DNA from: Deltaproteobacteria bacterium | GTDB lineage: Bacteria > Desulfobacterota > Desulfobacteria > Desulfobacterales > B30-G6 | DNA length: 13,335 nt | Assembly (NCBI GenBank): GCA_003647375.1 | Contig: QMMS01000100.1 | Location: forward strand, 1-13,335 | Reading direction: 5' to 3' | In this document: piece by piece, positions 13,239 to 13,335 of the stretch | Numbering within the stretch: position 1 is the stretch's first letter | Layout of the letters: the number at the start of each line of letters is the position of its first letter | Position numbers and translations under genes: made by a program | Notes under the pieces: model-generated | Databases searched by the model: none | What the model saw: the letters and a program-made list of their open reading frames with translations, nothing else | Told to the model about the DNA's origin: nothing

Positions 13239-13335
13239 GTCGAGTAGACTGGGGCCTTCCATGGCTATAGGCTGAAGTTCGTCTTCTCTTTTTGCTGTCT
13301 GGTTTCCCGACGGTGCCACAACATCTCAACCATCC
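13239..13335. other. Unassigned sequence at window end
   Basis: The DNA changes abruptly where copy C ends. The minus strand holds a 22-codon frame starting MVEMLWHRRETRQQ near 13333 and stopping after NFSL. Nothing identifies it as a gene, and it may belong to a feature beyond the window. Confidence 0.2.

Noticed and set aside
13081..13329. An 82-codon minus-strand frame at the window end
   Set aside because: Most of it translates the dispersed repeat; the equivalent frame in copy B is broken differently, so it is not a gene.

Overview
The gene content suggests a Gram-negative anaerobe of the Desulfobacterota (deltaproteobacterial, sulfate-reducer-like). This is inference from three things: a branched-chain-amino-acid-type ABC transporter operon ending in an acyl-CoA ligase, outer-membrane biogenesis genes (lptE, murJ), and AT-rich intergenic DNA full of short dispersed repeats. 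No rRNA or tRNA gene or CRISPR array was seen, no transposase gene was recognised, and most of the window is ordinary chromosomal housekeeping DNA.

Layout. Positions 1-3261 (+) hold the end of a compact operon: the tail of a LivM-type permease, livG-like and livF-like ATPases, and an AMP-forming acyl-CoA ligase, with overlaps or gaps of only a few bases. Together they look like an importer for an organic acid coupled to CoA activation. A convergent stand-alone HD phosphohydrolase follows (3398-4324, -). Between them lie an 18-bp perfect palindrome and a 14-bp-stem hairpin built from a dispersed repeat.

Positions 4325-5385 contain no convincing intact gene. They hold one full copy of a ~250-bp composite repeat, small palindromes, and two facing, diverged copies of what may be a gene's 3' end. 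Next, on the minus strand, come a UDP/GDP-sugar dehydrogenase (5386-7068) with its own good promoter and a murJ-ftsB pair overlapping by ATGA (7192-9056). rpsT (9159-9422, +) is divergent from murJ and starts at TTG.

lptE (9563-10117, -) and leuS (10332-12941, -) complete the set. They are separated by a nested palindromic REP-like element and a 43-bp palindrome. A second full copy of the composite repeat sits upstream of leuS (13009-13238).

The most unusual signal is in the intergenic DNA. Three unrelated repeat families each have a 7-nt unit (GAACATC-type, AGAATAC-type and TTTTAGG/TGTTAGG-type). In the two full copies of the composite repeat, the AGAATAC-type array differs by exactly three heptamers. 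I found no evidence for a new multi-gene system. The transporter-ligase operon with its atypical LivG signature motif is the most interesting protein-level item.
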